Below, piece after piece: positions 52,384 through 60,954 of a stretch of 64,000 nt of DNA. How positions within the stretch are numbered: the stretch's first letter is position 1; every line of letters starts with the position of its first letter. The stretch is from Thalassotalea_A litorea (GTDB lineage: Bacteria > Pseudomonadota > Gammaproteobacteria > Enterobacterales > Alteromonadaceae). The notes under the pieces are model-generated. The model was not told the origin of the DNA. It did no database searches and saw nothing but the letters and a program-made list of their open reading frames with translations. The stretch covers positions 62,001 to 126,000 of the forward strand of contig NZ_JBHZSG010000001.1 of the NCBI RefSeq assembly GCF_043642205.1, read 5' to 3'. Both the position numbers and the translations under genes were made by a program.

Positions 52384-53985
52384 TCAATACACCTTGGTTT
52401 GTTGAGTTTGCGGAGCTTGGCTGGAGGTTGAGTAACCGATAAATCCAGCAAGCAATACCAGGAGCAAAATATTTGAAATAATAAACATTCGGGTTTTGCG
52501 TTTTTCTTTATCCATTAGACCAATGGCGCTTGCTGCTGTCACAACCCCCATAACTGGCATGTTCAGGGCCCGTGAAAGTTGACTAGAAGATACGACCACT
52601 GGATTTGCTTGAGTCATCATAAATGCCGCACCGATACCTGAACCCAACCCTAACAAAAGAACACCGAGATAGAATAGGATGCGATAGGGACCACTCGGTT
52701 CTGACGGCACTTGTGGTGGATCGATGACACGAAACTGAATTTTATCGGAAGTTTCATCATGTTGTTTGGCCATCAACGCGGTTTCTTTACGAGATAACAG
52801 TTCTTCGTATTTGCTCTTGTTGATCTCATAACCACGATTCAGTGCGACCATTTCAGCTTCGATATCCGGTAATGTGCGGATCTTTTCGGTTAAATCATCG
52901 ACCTGAGATTGATAATTGTTTGCGCGAACCTGTAAAGATGCGATTTCATTTTCGATCTGGTTCACCAGAATACGCATTTCCTGATAGACAGGGCTAGCGT
53001 TTGCAGCGCTGAGATTGACACTTTCCCCACCCTCGCTTTCAGCAGTAAGAGCCAGATAGTAAGCTTCAATTTCTTCTTTACGCAGACGGCTAAGCTCATC
53101 CAGACGACGGCGAATTTCTATGACATCCGGATGTTTTTCGGTGTAACTGATCAGAGCGGTATCCAGATTAGTTTTTAATCCTTGGATGCGTTCATCATAG
53201 GTCGTTGATATCGCATCATTATCAAGAATGTTTTCCGATAGTGACTGCCCCGATACATCTTCCTTAGAAAGTTGCCCCTGTGCTGATTCTAAACGGCTCT
53301 GTGCTTCCATCAACTGTAGGTTGGTTTCCCGAAGTCGGGTCTTAGCGGAATTCAAAGCGGCGTAAAAGCCTCCGGTATTGCTAGGCAATATGCCGGTATA
53401 GCGTTTTTTGAACTCGGTCAGACGTTTTTCTGCCGATACTAATCGGTTTTCGTAATCACGAATTTGTTTATCCAGGAATTTTTGCGCAGTATCTGTGTCG
53501 CTTCGGGTTTCCCCTAAGGTGTTTTCAATAAAAACCGTCAGTGCGGCCTGAACGATATCTTTAGCAACCTGAGGATCTTGTCCTTCGTAGGCAATATTGA
53601 ATATGTTTTCTTTGCCAACCGGGGATATCGACATGTTACTTTTCAGATCATCAAGGATGGCTTCAAATTCTTCCGAATCTTCCGCCTGCAAATCGAGATC
53701 TGTCATTCGCGCAATCTTGGTGAGGTTCGGACGACCCAGTAATGTCTTCACCATCAGACGAACTTGATAGTCGGGATCGGTTTCCACCATCAAACCCTTC
53801 ATTAATGGGCGAAGCAATGATTGTGTGTCAACGTAAACCTGTGCACTGGCCTCATATTTGTCGGGCAATGCACTAACTGCCAACCAACCAACCGGACAAA
53901 TTATCCATGTTGCTATTAAGATGTAGTGTTTCTTAGCCCATACACCTAGCAGTATTTCCTTCAGTCTTTCAATTTGTTCGTACAT
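52384..53985 (-). CDS. Polysaccharide chain-length determinant (Wzz/Wzc-like, XrtA locus type)
   Basis: A 533-residue inner-membrane protein with the Wzz architecture: one N-terminal helix (about 20-40), a long periplasmic coiled-coil region and a second helix near 445-470 with the preceding P-P-Q-V-P-S-E-P-S-G-P motif. A further hydrophobic segment near 505-522 suggests a third helix. The kinase domain is missing and supplied by the separate downstream gene. It sets polymer length and couples the kinase to the exporter. It lies 24 bp after the exporter gene, within one operon. Confidence 0.92.
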   Translation of the reverse strand: MYEQIERLKEILLGVWAKKHYILIATWIICPVGWLAVSALPDKYEASAQVYVDTQSLLRPLMKGLMVETDPDYQVRLMVKTLLGRPNLTKIARMTDLDLQAEDSEEFEAILDDLKSNMSISPVGKENIFNIAYEGQDPQVAKDIVQAALTVFIENTLGETRSDTDTAQKFLDKQIRDYENRLVSAEKRLTEFKKRYTGILPSNTGGFYAALNSAKTRLRETNLQLMEAQSRLESAQGQLSKEDVSGQSLSENILDNDAISTTYDERIQGLKTNLDTALISYTEKHPDVIEIRRRLDELSRLRKEEIEAYYLALTAESEGGESVNLSAANASPVYQEMRILVNQIENEIASLQVRANNYQSQVDDLTEKIRTLPDIEAEMVALNRGYEINKSKYEELLSRKETALMAKQHDETSDKIQFRVIDPPQVPSEPSGPYRILFYLGVLLLGLGSGIGAAFMMTQANPVVVSSSQLSRALNMPVMGVVTAASAIGLMDKEKRKTRMFIISNILLLVLLAGFIGYSTSSQAPQTQQTKVY

Positions 53986-54009
53986 GATGTGAGTTCTTTT
54001 TATTGAAAA

Positions 54010-54648
54010 TTAAAACCATGCTTCCGGGATCACGATGATATCGCCCGGTAACACATCGACGTTTGCGCTAATGTCGCCATCTTTTATCAGATCTTCGATA
54101 TTCAGCAGGTACTGCTTTTGCTCGCCATTCTCAACACGGACTAATACTGACTGGTTGCCATCGGCAAACTGGGTCAGACCACCAACGGCGATCATGACAT
54201 CAAGAAGAGTCATGTTCTGTCCGTAGCTAACTGCGCGAGGTTGAGCGGCTTCACCAATAACTCGGATCTGCTCACTATAGGGGCCGACAAAACGGTTTAC
54301 TGTCACCGTTACGATGGGTTCCCTTAGGTAGGTAGACAGTTGCTCTTCAATATTTCGAGCAAGCTGCGTGGGAGTTTTACCCGATGCCATAATATCCTCC
54401 ACCAAAGAGGTGGTGATTTTGCCATCTGGGCGAACAATAAAACTGCCAGAGACGTCTGGGTTGCGCCAGACAAAAATATTCAATTGGTCACCAGGACCGA
54501 TTAAATAGTTGTAGGAATCCGCGGTTTCGGTTTGCGCGGGGTGGACTGTCGCAGAGGGTAATGATTGATTTGAACTACATCCAGTTATTATCCCTAAAAA
54601 GACAATAGCAACCATTATCTTTCGTATAGTCAAAGTTCCTTTCGCCAT
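54010..54648 (-). CDS. Polysaccharide export lipoprotein (Wza-like, short)
   Basis: A 212-residue exported lipoprotein (lipobox I-T-G-C). It holds a poly-export domain (Y-L-I-G-P-G-D-Q-L-N-I-F-V-W-R-N-P-D, near 47-64) followed by SLBB-type repeats (I-R-V-I-G-E-A-A-Q-P-R-A) and ends D-I-I-V-I-P-E-A-W-F. It is shorter than E. coli Wza because the C-terminal amphipathic helix that forms the outer-membrane pore is absent; the large barrel protein in the same operon may replace it. First gene of the minus-strand export operon. Confidence 0.92.
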   Translation of the reverse strand: MAKGTLTIRKIMVAIVFLGIITGCSSNQSLPSATVHPAQTETADSYNYLIGPGDQLNIFVWRNPDVSGSFIVRPDGKITTSLVEDIMASGKTPTQLARNIEEQLSTYLREPIVTVTVNRFVGPYSEQIRVIGEAAQPRAVSYGQNMTLLDVMIAVGGLTQFADGNQSVLVRVENGEQKQYLLNIEDLIKDGDISANVDVLPGDIIVIPEAWF

Positions 54649-54832
54649 AACTTAATGCCTTCATTGCTAAAGATTATTTTTGGTTTATACAAATGTTAGT
54701 TCATAGATTTAAATTTTGCGCAAATTTTGATCGAAAAATATCTGGGAGGTGAGATTTCTTGAACTATAGTTAAGTGGCAAAAGGGATTTTCCCAATCTAA
54801 CCAAAACAATAAAGGAATATGGGGTAGCGTTC
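54649..54832. promoter_or_regulatory. Divergent control region between the export operon and the sugar transferase
   Basis: A 184-bp AT-rich region with three perfect palindromes: TTTGCGCAAA (54715-54724), AACTATAGTT (54762-54771) and GGGATTTTCCC (54783-54793). These are candidate sites for PrsR or another regulator. No sequence with the GG and GC at correct sigma-54 spacing was found. Confidence 0.45.
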
Positions 54833-56215
54833 GTGCAAAATAAAAACACTAACTATTACGCGGTCTTATTAAGGCTGCTTATTCTTACCGACTTTTCAAT
54901 TTTCTTCATTACATTTGCTGTCAGCAACAAATTTGTACTCCAACATTTCAATAATTTGGAAGTCTTGGGGTATTCGTTGTTTTTTGCTTTTGTGATGCAG
55001 TTATCGTTTTTAGGGTTAGGCCTGTATAAACCTAAGTTAAGGGACAAGTGGTGGGGCATGCTACGCCGTCTCATATTAGCGACGGCGTTGAGTTTCTTGT
55101 TTTTGATGTTGGTTCAGACATTATTTCAGCAATCTTACTATCTGACCCAGACTCTGTTTAATGCCTGCTTATATAGCTTGCTGGCGACTCTGGCCATCAG
55201 GACACTATTATTGAAAATTAATTTTCTGGGGTTTGCCAAAAGAAATGTTCTGATCATGGGGTCTGGTGAGCGCGCCATGATTATTGAAAACCGAATGCGA
55301 CGTAAAATTGATCGCCAAGGGTTCAATCTAGTCGGTTATGCGCAAATGCCAGGTGACGCGAATGCTGCGATTCCTGCGGCAAAAATAATCAAGCTTGAGC
55401 AATCGCTATCGGAATATGTCGTAACTAATAATATTCATGAAATTGTTATTGCTACCGATGAGCGGCGTGATAACCTGCCGGTTGAAGAGTTGTTTGCCTG
55501 TAAGCTCAAGGGGGTAGTGGTCTCGGATATCCTTGACTTTTTCGAACAGGAAACAGGACAAATAGCGGTCAACCTTATTTACCCAAGTTGGCTAATATTC
55601 TCGGAAGGATTCTCTTCTTCTAATGAAATCCGAAATAACCTGGATTGGCTTTTTAATGCGTCGATAGCGTTTCTATTATCGCTTGTGACCTGGCCAATCA
55701 TGTTGTTGGCTTATGTTGCGATAAAACTGGAAGACGGATTTCGCTCTCCCGGTTTTTACTGGCAAGAACGGGTGGGGTTAAATGGTGAAATTTTTCGTAT
55801 TGTGAAATTCCGTAGTATGAAAGTTGATGCCGAACGCAACGGCATTAAGTGGTCTTCAGCCGAAGATGACAGGGTAACCAAGGTCGGTCGCTTTATCCGT
55901 AAATATCGTATAGATGAGTTACCACAAATATATAATGTGATGGTCGGAGATATGGGCTTTGTTGGGCCTCGTCCGGAGCGCCCTGAGTTTGTGAGTCACT
56001 TACAGCAGGTTATTCCTTACTATTATGAACGTCATAACGTTAAATCCGGTCTAACCGGATGGGCACAGCTTAAGTATCCATATGGTTCAAGCGATGAAGA
56101 TGCACAGGAAAAATTGAAGTACGATTTGTACTACATAAAGCATCGAAGCTTCTTAATGGATTTACTTATCCTGATACAAACCGCTGAGGTGGTTATCCTT
56201 GGCAAAGGGCGATAG
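54833..56215 (+). CDS. Initiating undecaprenyl-phosphate sugar transferase (XrtA-system type)
   Basis: A 460-residue inner-membrane enzyme starting at GTG 54833. Four to five N-terminal helices (to about 125) are followed by a CoA-binding-like region with I-M-G-S-G-E-R-A. A further helix near 275 precedes the cytosolic transferase domain with V-K-F-R-S-M, K-Y-R-I-D-E-L-P-Q and P-R-P-E-R-P-E-F. It transfers the first sugar phosphate to the lipid carrier, starting the repeat unit. The 3' end overlaps the convergent deacetylase gene by 54 bp. Typical of PEP-CTERM exopolysaccharide loci. Confidence 0.93.
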   Translation: MQNKNTNYYAVLLRLLILTDFSIFFITFAVSNKFVLQHFNNLEVLGYSLFFAFVMQLSFLGLGLYKPKLRDKWWGMLRRLILATALSFLFLMLVQTLFQQSYYLTQTLFNACLYSLLATLAIRTLLLKINFLGFAKRNVLIMGSGERAMIIENRMRRKIDRQGFNLVGYAQMPGDANAAIPAAKIIKLEQSLSEYVVTNNIHEIVIATDERRDNLPVEELFACKLKGVVVSDILDFFEQETGQIAVNLIYPSWLIFSEGFSSSNEIRNNLDWLFNASIAFLLSLVTWPIMLLAYVAIKLEDGFRSPGFYWQERVGLNGEIFRIVKFRSMKVDAERNGIKWSSAEDDRVTKVGRFIRKYRIDELPQIYNVMVGDMGFVGPRPERPEFVSHLQQVIPYYYERHNVKSGLTGWAQLKYPYGSSDEDAQEKLKYDLYYIKHRSFLMDLLILIQTAEVVILGKGR

Positions 56216-57208
56216 TTTTTGATTTAGCATATTTTTGCAGATGTTGAATTTCAAATCGCTCACTGTGCATTGACTGTCGACGGAAAATCTCGGCAGTTCA
56301 AAGCGATTTTCCAGGATGTTGGTACAATAGTTGTGTAAGAACGTAAATGCCAATTGATAACCGCTGTTCCGCAATAGGCTGGTCGTGGTTTCATTGTAAG
56401 TATTCTCTCCGCCCACTGGGTAAGCAAAGGTACTAATCGTGGTATTTAACTGTTGTTCCAGGCGCTGCTTAGATTCAATGATCTCATAGGCCTGCTGTTG
56501 CTCGGATAGGTGAGAAAGGATCTGATGACTACAGGTCTGTGAGCCTATCGAAATACCATTTGCATGTATTTCGCGAAGCATATCCCAATTCATAAATAAT
56601 GATTCAGAAGCGGTGATTTCATTTTCCGCGACCCCACAGGCCTGACGCAGCATAGCAAGCTTTTGCGGCATGGTTACCCGATGATTTTGCTTCATGTAGC
56701 GAAGCATCATACGAATTTGTTCACTCAGTGGACTCTGTGGCCAATGTATTGGCAGTTGCCATTGGCGCAGCAACTCGTAGTCAACCTGTGTATTTCTTAA
56801 TAGCCATGCCACCTCATCCCACCAGGGCACTGATGGCTTATCAATAAAATCGGTAGCGATAAAAAATGTTGCGGGCAAACCTGCTGCTTTTAATAACGGA
56901 TACGCATACTGATAATTATCCTGATAACCATCATCAAAGGTAATAATCGCCAGGCGTTCTTTAATCTGCGTGTCGTTGCGCATTAGCGCGATTAATTCCT
57001 CGGCACTAATAACATCAAAATTACGTTTATAAAACGTCAGGTGGGATTCAAACTGCTCGGCACTGCAACTAAATAAGTTAGGATCGAACTGAGTATCGTT
57101 TGGTTCACCGATGCGATGGTAATTAAAACCATATAAGCCGTTAGGTCTGAACTTCCAGGTCAGCCAACTAAGCCCTGAGTATTTAAATAAATCTGCTTTG
57201 TAATCCAT
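56162..57208 (-). CDS. Polysaccharide deacetylase (NodB-like)
   Basis: A 348-residue cytosolic or peripheral CE4-type deacetylase without a visible signal peptide. The catalytic motif I-I-T-F-D-D-G-Y-Q-D-N-Y (Asp pair near 90) and A-G-L-P-A-T-F-F-I-A-T-D lie in the first third; S-H-Q-I-L-S-H-L and F-A-Y-P-V-G-G later match motifs 3 and 4. It starts one base after the preceding gene on the minus strand. Probably modifies the exopolysaccharide by removing N- or O-acetyl groups. Its last 54 bp overlap the convergent sugar transferase gene. Confidence 0.9.
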   Translation of the reverse strand: MDYKADLFKYSGLSWLTWKFRPNGLYGFNYHRIGEPNDTQFDPNLFSCSAEQFESHLTFYKRNFDVISAEELIALMRNDTQIKERLAIITFDDGYQDNYQYAYPLLKAAGLPATFFIATDFIDKPSVPWWDEVAWLLRNTQVDYELLRQWQLPIHWPQSPLSEQIRMMLRYMKQNHRVTMPQKLAMLRQACGVAENEITASESLFMNWDMLREIHANGISIGSQTCSHQILSHLSEQQQAYEIIESKQRLEQQLNTTISTFAYPVGGENTYNETTTSLLRNSGYQLAFTFLHNYCTNILENRFELPRFSVDSQCTVSDLKFNICKNMLNQKLSPFAKDNHLSGLYQDK

Positions 57209-57209
57209 T

Positions 57210-58418
57210 TTATGCCTTATGCTTTAATTCTTCTTTGAAAATATCGGCAACTTTATATTCGGGTCTGGGAATAATAAAATCGCGATAGTCGCCCGGCTCT
57301 CCTTGCACGTCGGCTTCCGCAGCTTTAATTATGTTGTACATTTCGCGGGCAGAAACATAATGCAGTTTGTATTTTTTACCATCATTGTAAGTATTTTCCA
57401 AATATTCACACATATCCACAAACGGTTTTCCAAGCAAGGTATCCATCGATTCTTCCTGAGTTCCGTGGGTGTGTATCTTAATAAATAGCCAGTCTTCTTT
57501 ATTTTTGACGCTGATTTGGGTGTTTACCCATAGATCAATTCGGTCGGATGACGGTGGCATATTGCCGCGGATATCTGAGTTTTCAATTTGGGGAAATATT
57601 TTCTTTTTCAGTCGCCGCCAGTTTAGCGCCAGTGGACCGGTGATAATCATCAGATCGCCCCATGGCGAACCATTGCGCTCCACCGGCTTGCCGACGTTGT
57701 GGGAATTGGGATGTCCAGGATTGTCCTTAGCGTAATAGATCTCGTTGGCAAACGCTGGCTGAGTATCACTTGGCGCGCTTGGAAACGTGAGGTCGGCAAA
57801 ACAACCTGTCTCTTTTAATACAATCAGCTCATCATTAACGCCACAAAGTTGACCATCTGGGCGGGAGTTGTTCAGGCACCAGTTGCCATGAATAAATGCA
57901 TATTCGAGTTTACCGGAGGCAGGGTTTCGGCAAAACGCACCATGATTTTCATGCAACGTCTCGGTGAAACGTTCAAGCGTCATCCGCAGGTTATCACTGG
58001 TATCATCATGATGATGTAAATGAACTTCAATTTCACCGTATCCTTGCGCGCAAATATAAGCAATTTTATCCAGGTGCTCCTGACGATATTCTTCTTCTGG
58101 ATAGAAAAAACTGTGCTTGGGCGGCTGCCCATCGGCATCTTTAAACTGACTGGCTACCTGAGGATAATCGTAAAGCCAACGATCAACGCGAGCTCGCTCT
58201 TGCTCGATGCTGATGTTTTTGCCCCATTGTGGTTCGTAATGGTCAACAAAGCAGAACATGACATGGGTTGGAACGTCTGACTTTCCATATTTGTGCCATC
58301 GCCCAGATAATTTTCTTTTCAAGAAATGGCCAAGCCAGAGGTTAATGTTTTTTTTGTATATGACCAATGCTACGCCTGCAAATAAAGCGATAAAAAGAGT
58401 CAAAAACCAATAAGTCAT
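57210..58418 (-). CDS. Membrane-anchored protein of unknown function, deacetylase-like
   Basis: A 402-residue protein with one N-terminal transmembrane helix (about 3-22), then a soluble domain. The start at 58418 forms an ATGA overlap with the glycosyltransferase gene and follows AAAGGA. The soluble part has histidine- and aspartate-rich motifs, C-F-V-D-H-Y-E-P near residue 58 and E-V-H-L-H-H-H-D-D near 130, then F-I-H-G-N-W-C-L-N-N and F-I-K-I-H-T-H-G. Their order recalls metal-dependent NodB/glycoside deacetylase barrels, but the classical T-F-D-D motif is absent. Position between a glycosyltransferase and a deacetylase makes a polymer-modifying role likely. I do not recognise a named family with confidence. 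Confidence 0.6.
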   Translation of the reverse strand: MTYWFLTLFIALFAGVALVIYKKNINLWLGHFLKRKLSGRWHKYGKSDVPTHVMFCFVDHYEPQWGKNISIEQERARVDRWLYDYPQVASQFKDADGQPPKHSFFYPEEEYRQEHLDKIAYICAQGYGEIEVHLHHHDDTSDNLRMTLERFTETLHENHGAFCRNPASGKLEYAFIHGNWCLNNSRPDGQLCGVNDELIVLKETGCFADLTFPSAPSDTQPAFANEIYYAKDNPGHPNSHNVGKPVERNGSPWGDLMIITGPLALNWRRLKKKIFPQIENSDIRGNMPPSSDRIDLWVNTQISVKNKEDWLFIKIHTHGTQEESMDTLLGKPFVDMCEYLENTYNDGKKYKLHYVSAREMYNIIKAAEADVQGEPGDYRDFIIPRPEYKVADIFKEELKHKA

Positions 58419-59584
58419 GAGCGGGAAGTCCTTTGCCATGTGCCGGATAAATTTCGTCTACTAAACATTACAAAGCCTTGCATTAAGGCGGTATTTAAGC
58501 GTAAAAAGAACGCAATAAAGGTGACAAACCAAGGGGTTTTTTCACCAGTATCGATTTTTCGAATGCCCCAGATCCCCAGCCCATAAACAATAATTTGCAA
58601 CAGCAGGAATCCAGCATAAAATGGTTGATCTGCAATAAGAATATTGCTGATAAGTGCAATAAGCATCAGATGCGGGGTAAACCAACGTAAGACTTTGTGT
58701 GACACGTAAGCAAAACAACGCCAACCCTGATTGGGGTTTAATAACCAGAAAAGATTACTAAAAGCCTGATAGTTTCCAGCTCCGATTCTTACACGGCGCT
58801 TGCCTTCGTCTCCGGCGCTAGGTGCAACTTCTTCAAGTGCTTTAGCACTGCGATGATAGATAATACGACATCCCTGTTTGGCGATATTCATAACGATCTG
58901 AAAATCATCGACGATAGTGTTCGCGCTAATCGGAATATAAAGCTCACGTCGAATCGCATAAATGGCGCCATTAGCACCGAGCAATGCGTCCAGCTGACTC
59001 TCCTGATACTTAATAAACTGCTCATAGCGCCAGTAAAGATTATCTTTATTGGCGCTGGTCCCAGAATTATAGAGTTCCAGTTCGCCACACACAGCCCCAA
59101 CCTTTTCATCATTAAACCCGGATACTAAATGTCGAAGCGCATCAGCGGTAAATTCGGTATTGGCATCAGAAAACACGATGATGTCTGTGCTTGTCAGCTC
59201 GATTAAGTCATTTAGAGTACTGGCTTTACCGCGATTAGGGTGAAATAACCTAATGTTGACAGCGGGGTGGTCGATGCGCTCAAGGATTTGATTGGTAGCA
59301 TCAGTACTACCGTCTGAGCCGATAAAAATATGTAACTTCTCAATGGGGTAGTTTTGAGTTAACAGGTTTTCAACGCGCTCAGCGATACAGTGCTCTTCGT
59401 TGTAGGCGGCAATAATGACGCTGATGTCGGGTAATTGTTCATCAGCAAGTGTTGGAATTGGATTTTCAGAGCCGAATAACTTTGCAAAAATGAAGCACAA
59501 AACGGGGTAAATCAGGTAGCTGTATGCAATCCCTAAAACGGCTATCCAAAACACGACTTCCATTCTCATCCCCTGATTATTCAT
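58415..59584 (-). CDS. Membrane glycosyltransferase, family 2
   Basis: A 389-residue GT2 processive-type enzyme. An N-terminal helix (about 9-30) is followed by the GT-A fold: I-S-V-I-I-A-A-Y-N-E-E, I-G-S-D-G-S-T-D and V-F-S-D-A-N-T-E-F (D-x-D-like), then G-A-N-G-A-I-Y-A-I and the later R-V-R-I-G motif (near 270), with three C-terminal helices. It would extend or synthesise the exopolysaccharide at the inner membrane. It is the first gene of the three-gene minus-strand cluster, divergent from the next glycosyltransferase across about 115 bp. Confidence 0.92.
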   Translation of the reverse strand: MNNQGMRMEVVFWIAVLGIAYSYLIYPVLCFIFAKLFGSENPIPTLADEQLPDISVIIAAYNEEHCIAERVENLLTQNYPIEKLHIFIGSDGSTDATNQILERIDHPAVNIRLFHPNRGKASTLNDLIELTSTDIIVFSDANTEFTADALRHLVSGFNDEKVGAVCGELELYNSGTSANKDNLYWRYEQFIKYQESQLDALLGANGAIYAIRRELYIPISANTIVDDFQIVMNIAKQGCRIIYHRSAKALEEVAPSAGDEGKRRVRIGAGNYQAFSNLFWLLNPNQGWRCFAYVSHKVLRWFTPHLMLIALISNILIADQPFYAGFLLLQIIVYGLGIWGIRKIDTGEKTPWFVTFIAFFLRLNTALMQGFVMFSRRNLSGTWQRTSRS

Positions 59585-59778
59585 TGTTATTCAATAAAAT
59601 ATATATCAAGAAATCGATTTTAGTAGGGGGGCAAGAAAATAAATATTTGGATTCGCCGCTGATTAGGCGGTAAATAAAATTACATCGTAATTATTTTTCC
59701 ATGAAAGTAGCAGGTTTTAAGATCTGCCATATACTCATTTGTATCTTAACCATAAAAACAATTAAGAATTTTCGAGTA

Positions 59779-60954
59779 ATGAATAACAAATGGAACGTTA
59801 TTTACATCGGCAATGAATACAGCACGGACAATCGCACCAGCAGTCATCACATCGCCAAACGACTCGCCGCTCAGCATAATTTACTTTATGTTGAGGCAGC
59901 AGGATTGCGTCTACCTCGATTTTCTCTGTCGGATCTTAAAAAAATTTGGAGTCGACTCAACAAGGCTTTCAAGCCAAAATCAAAAGGCGTCTCCAAGGAC
60001 TTTACCGTACTGTCATTATTTTTGTTGCCATTTCCATCACATTGGTGGATAAGTCGCGCCAATAAAAATCGAGCTATCGAGCAAATTAAACGCAAGACTA
60101 AGGCATTAAAGTTTACTGAACGCCCCATTGTCTGGTGCACCGTTCCGACACTGGCGGAAGTTATTGAACAGCTCCACCCGCAGGCAATCATTTATTATTG
60201 TGTCGATGATTTTTCCGCGCTACCTGGGGTGAATCAACAACGTGTTATCGGCTTGGACAAGCAACTTAGTAAGCAGGCGGATTTGATTTTTACCCCTTCT
60301 ATGCCTTTATTCGAGCGCAAGCGCTTAGAATATGAGCAAGTGTTGCTCAGCCCCCATGGTGTCGATGTCGAACATTTTTCTCAAGCCAATAAGCCTGGAC
60401 CAATACCGCAGGAGCTGGCGAAAATCCAAGGCCCTGTGGTCGGTTTTTTTGGCTTGATTGAATATTGGATAGATATTGAGCTGGTCTGTTTCGTCGCCCG
60501 TCAGTTACCGGATGTTACCTGCGTCTTAATTGGCAGGGTCACCGTGGATCTGCGCCAGTTTGATATACCGAAAAATGTGCGCTTTATTGGTCAGCGTTCC
60601 TATGAACAGCTACCTGATTTTGCCCGCCGTTTTGACGTGGCTATCATCCCATACGTACTCAACCAGCAAGTCTTTAACTCGAATCCGCTCAAGCTTAGAG
60701 AATACCTGGCGACTGGAAAGCCCGTTGTCTCGGTAAGCTGTCCAGAAATCGATAAATATCAAGATGTTGTTAGCATCGCTCAGGATTATCAGGAATTTGC
60801 AAAGCTTGTTGCTATGGCGATAGCAAACGATGATCAAGGGGCAAGCACTAAGCGTCAGCAAGTCGTTGCGAAAGATACCTGGGAGTCACGCTATAACAAA
60901 GTTTGCCAACATGTTGAGGCAATCCTTAAAAACAAAAACACCATGGAGCAATAA
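59779..60954 (+). CDS. Glycosyltransferase, GT-B fold (group 1)
   Basis: About 391 residues from ATG 59779. An earlier in-frame ATG at 59701 would add 26 mostly hydrophobic/basic residues and has no ribosome-binding site. The domain opens W-N-V-I-Y-I-G-N-E-Y and holds I-I-Y-Y-C-V-D-D-F-S in the N-half. S-P-H-G-V-D-V-E-H-F, G-F-F-G-L-I-E-Y-W and F-N-S-N-P-L-K-L-R-E-Y-L-A-T-G-K-P-V in the C-half are the donor-binding features of GT-B enzymes. It is the first of three closely spaced genes with the oxidoreductase-epimerase fusion and the flippase. Donor and acceptor sugars are unknown. Confidence 0.88.
   Translation: MNNKWNVIYIGNEYSTDNRTSSHHIAKRLAAQHNLLYVEAAGLRLPRFSLSDLKKIWSRLNKAFKPKSKGVSKDFTVLSLFLLPFPSHWWISRANKNRAIEQIKRKTKALKFTERPIVWCTVPTLAEVIEQLHPQAIIYYCVDDFSALPGVNQQRVIGLDKQLSKQADLIFTPSMPLFERKRLEYEQVLLSPHGVDVEHFSQANKPGPIPQELAKIQGPVVGFFGLIEYWIDIELVCFVARQLPDVTCVLIGRVTVDLRQFDIPKNVRFIGQRSYEQLPDFARRFDVAIIPYVLNQQVFNSNPLKLREYLATGKPVVSVSCPEIDKYQDVVSIAQDYQEFAKLVAMAIANDDQGASTKRQQVVAKDTWESRYNKVCQHVEAILKNKNTMEQ

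Noticed and set aside
51967..52431. 154-codon plus-strand Ser/Ala-rich frame
   Set aside because: It is the antisense of the low-complexity Ala/Lys linker of the tyrosine kinase, and its composition follows from that linker.
54649..54832. Sigma-54 promoter for the export operon or sugar transferase
   Set aside because: TGGCAAAAGGGATTTT and TTGGGAAAATCCC-type matches lack the GC at the correct distance from GG.
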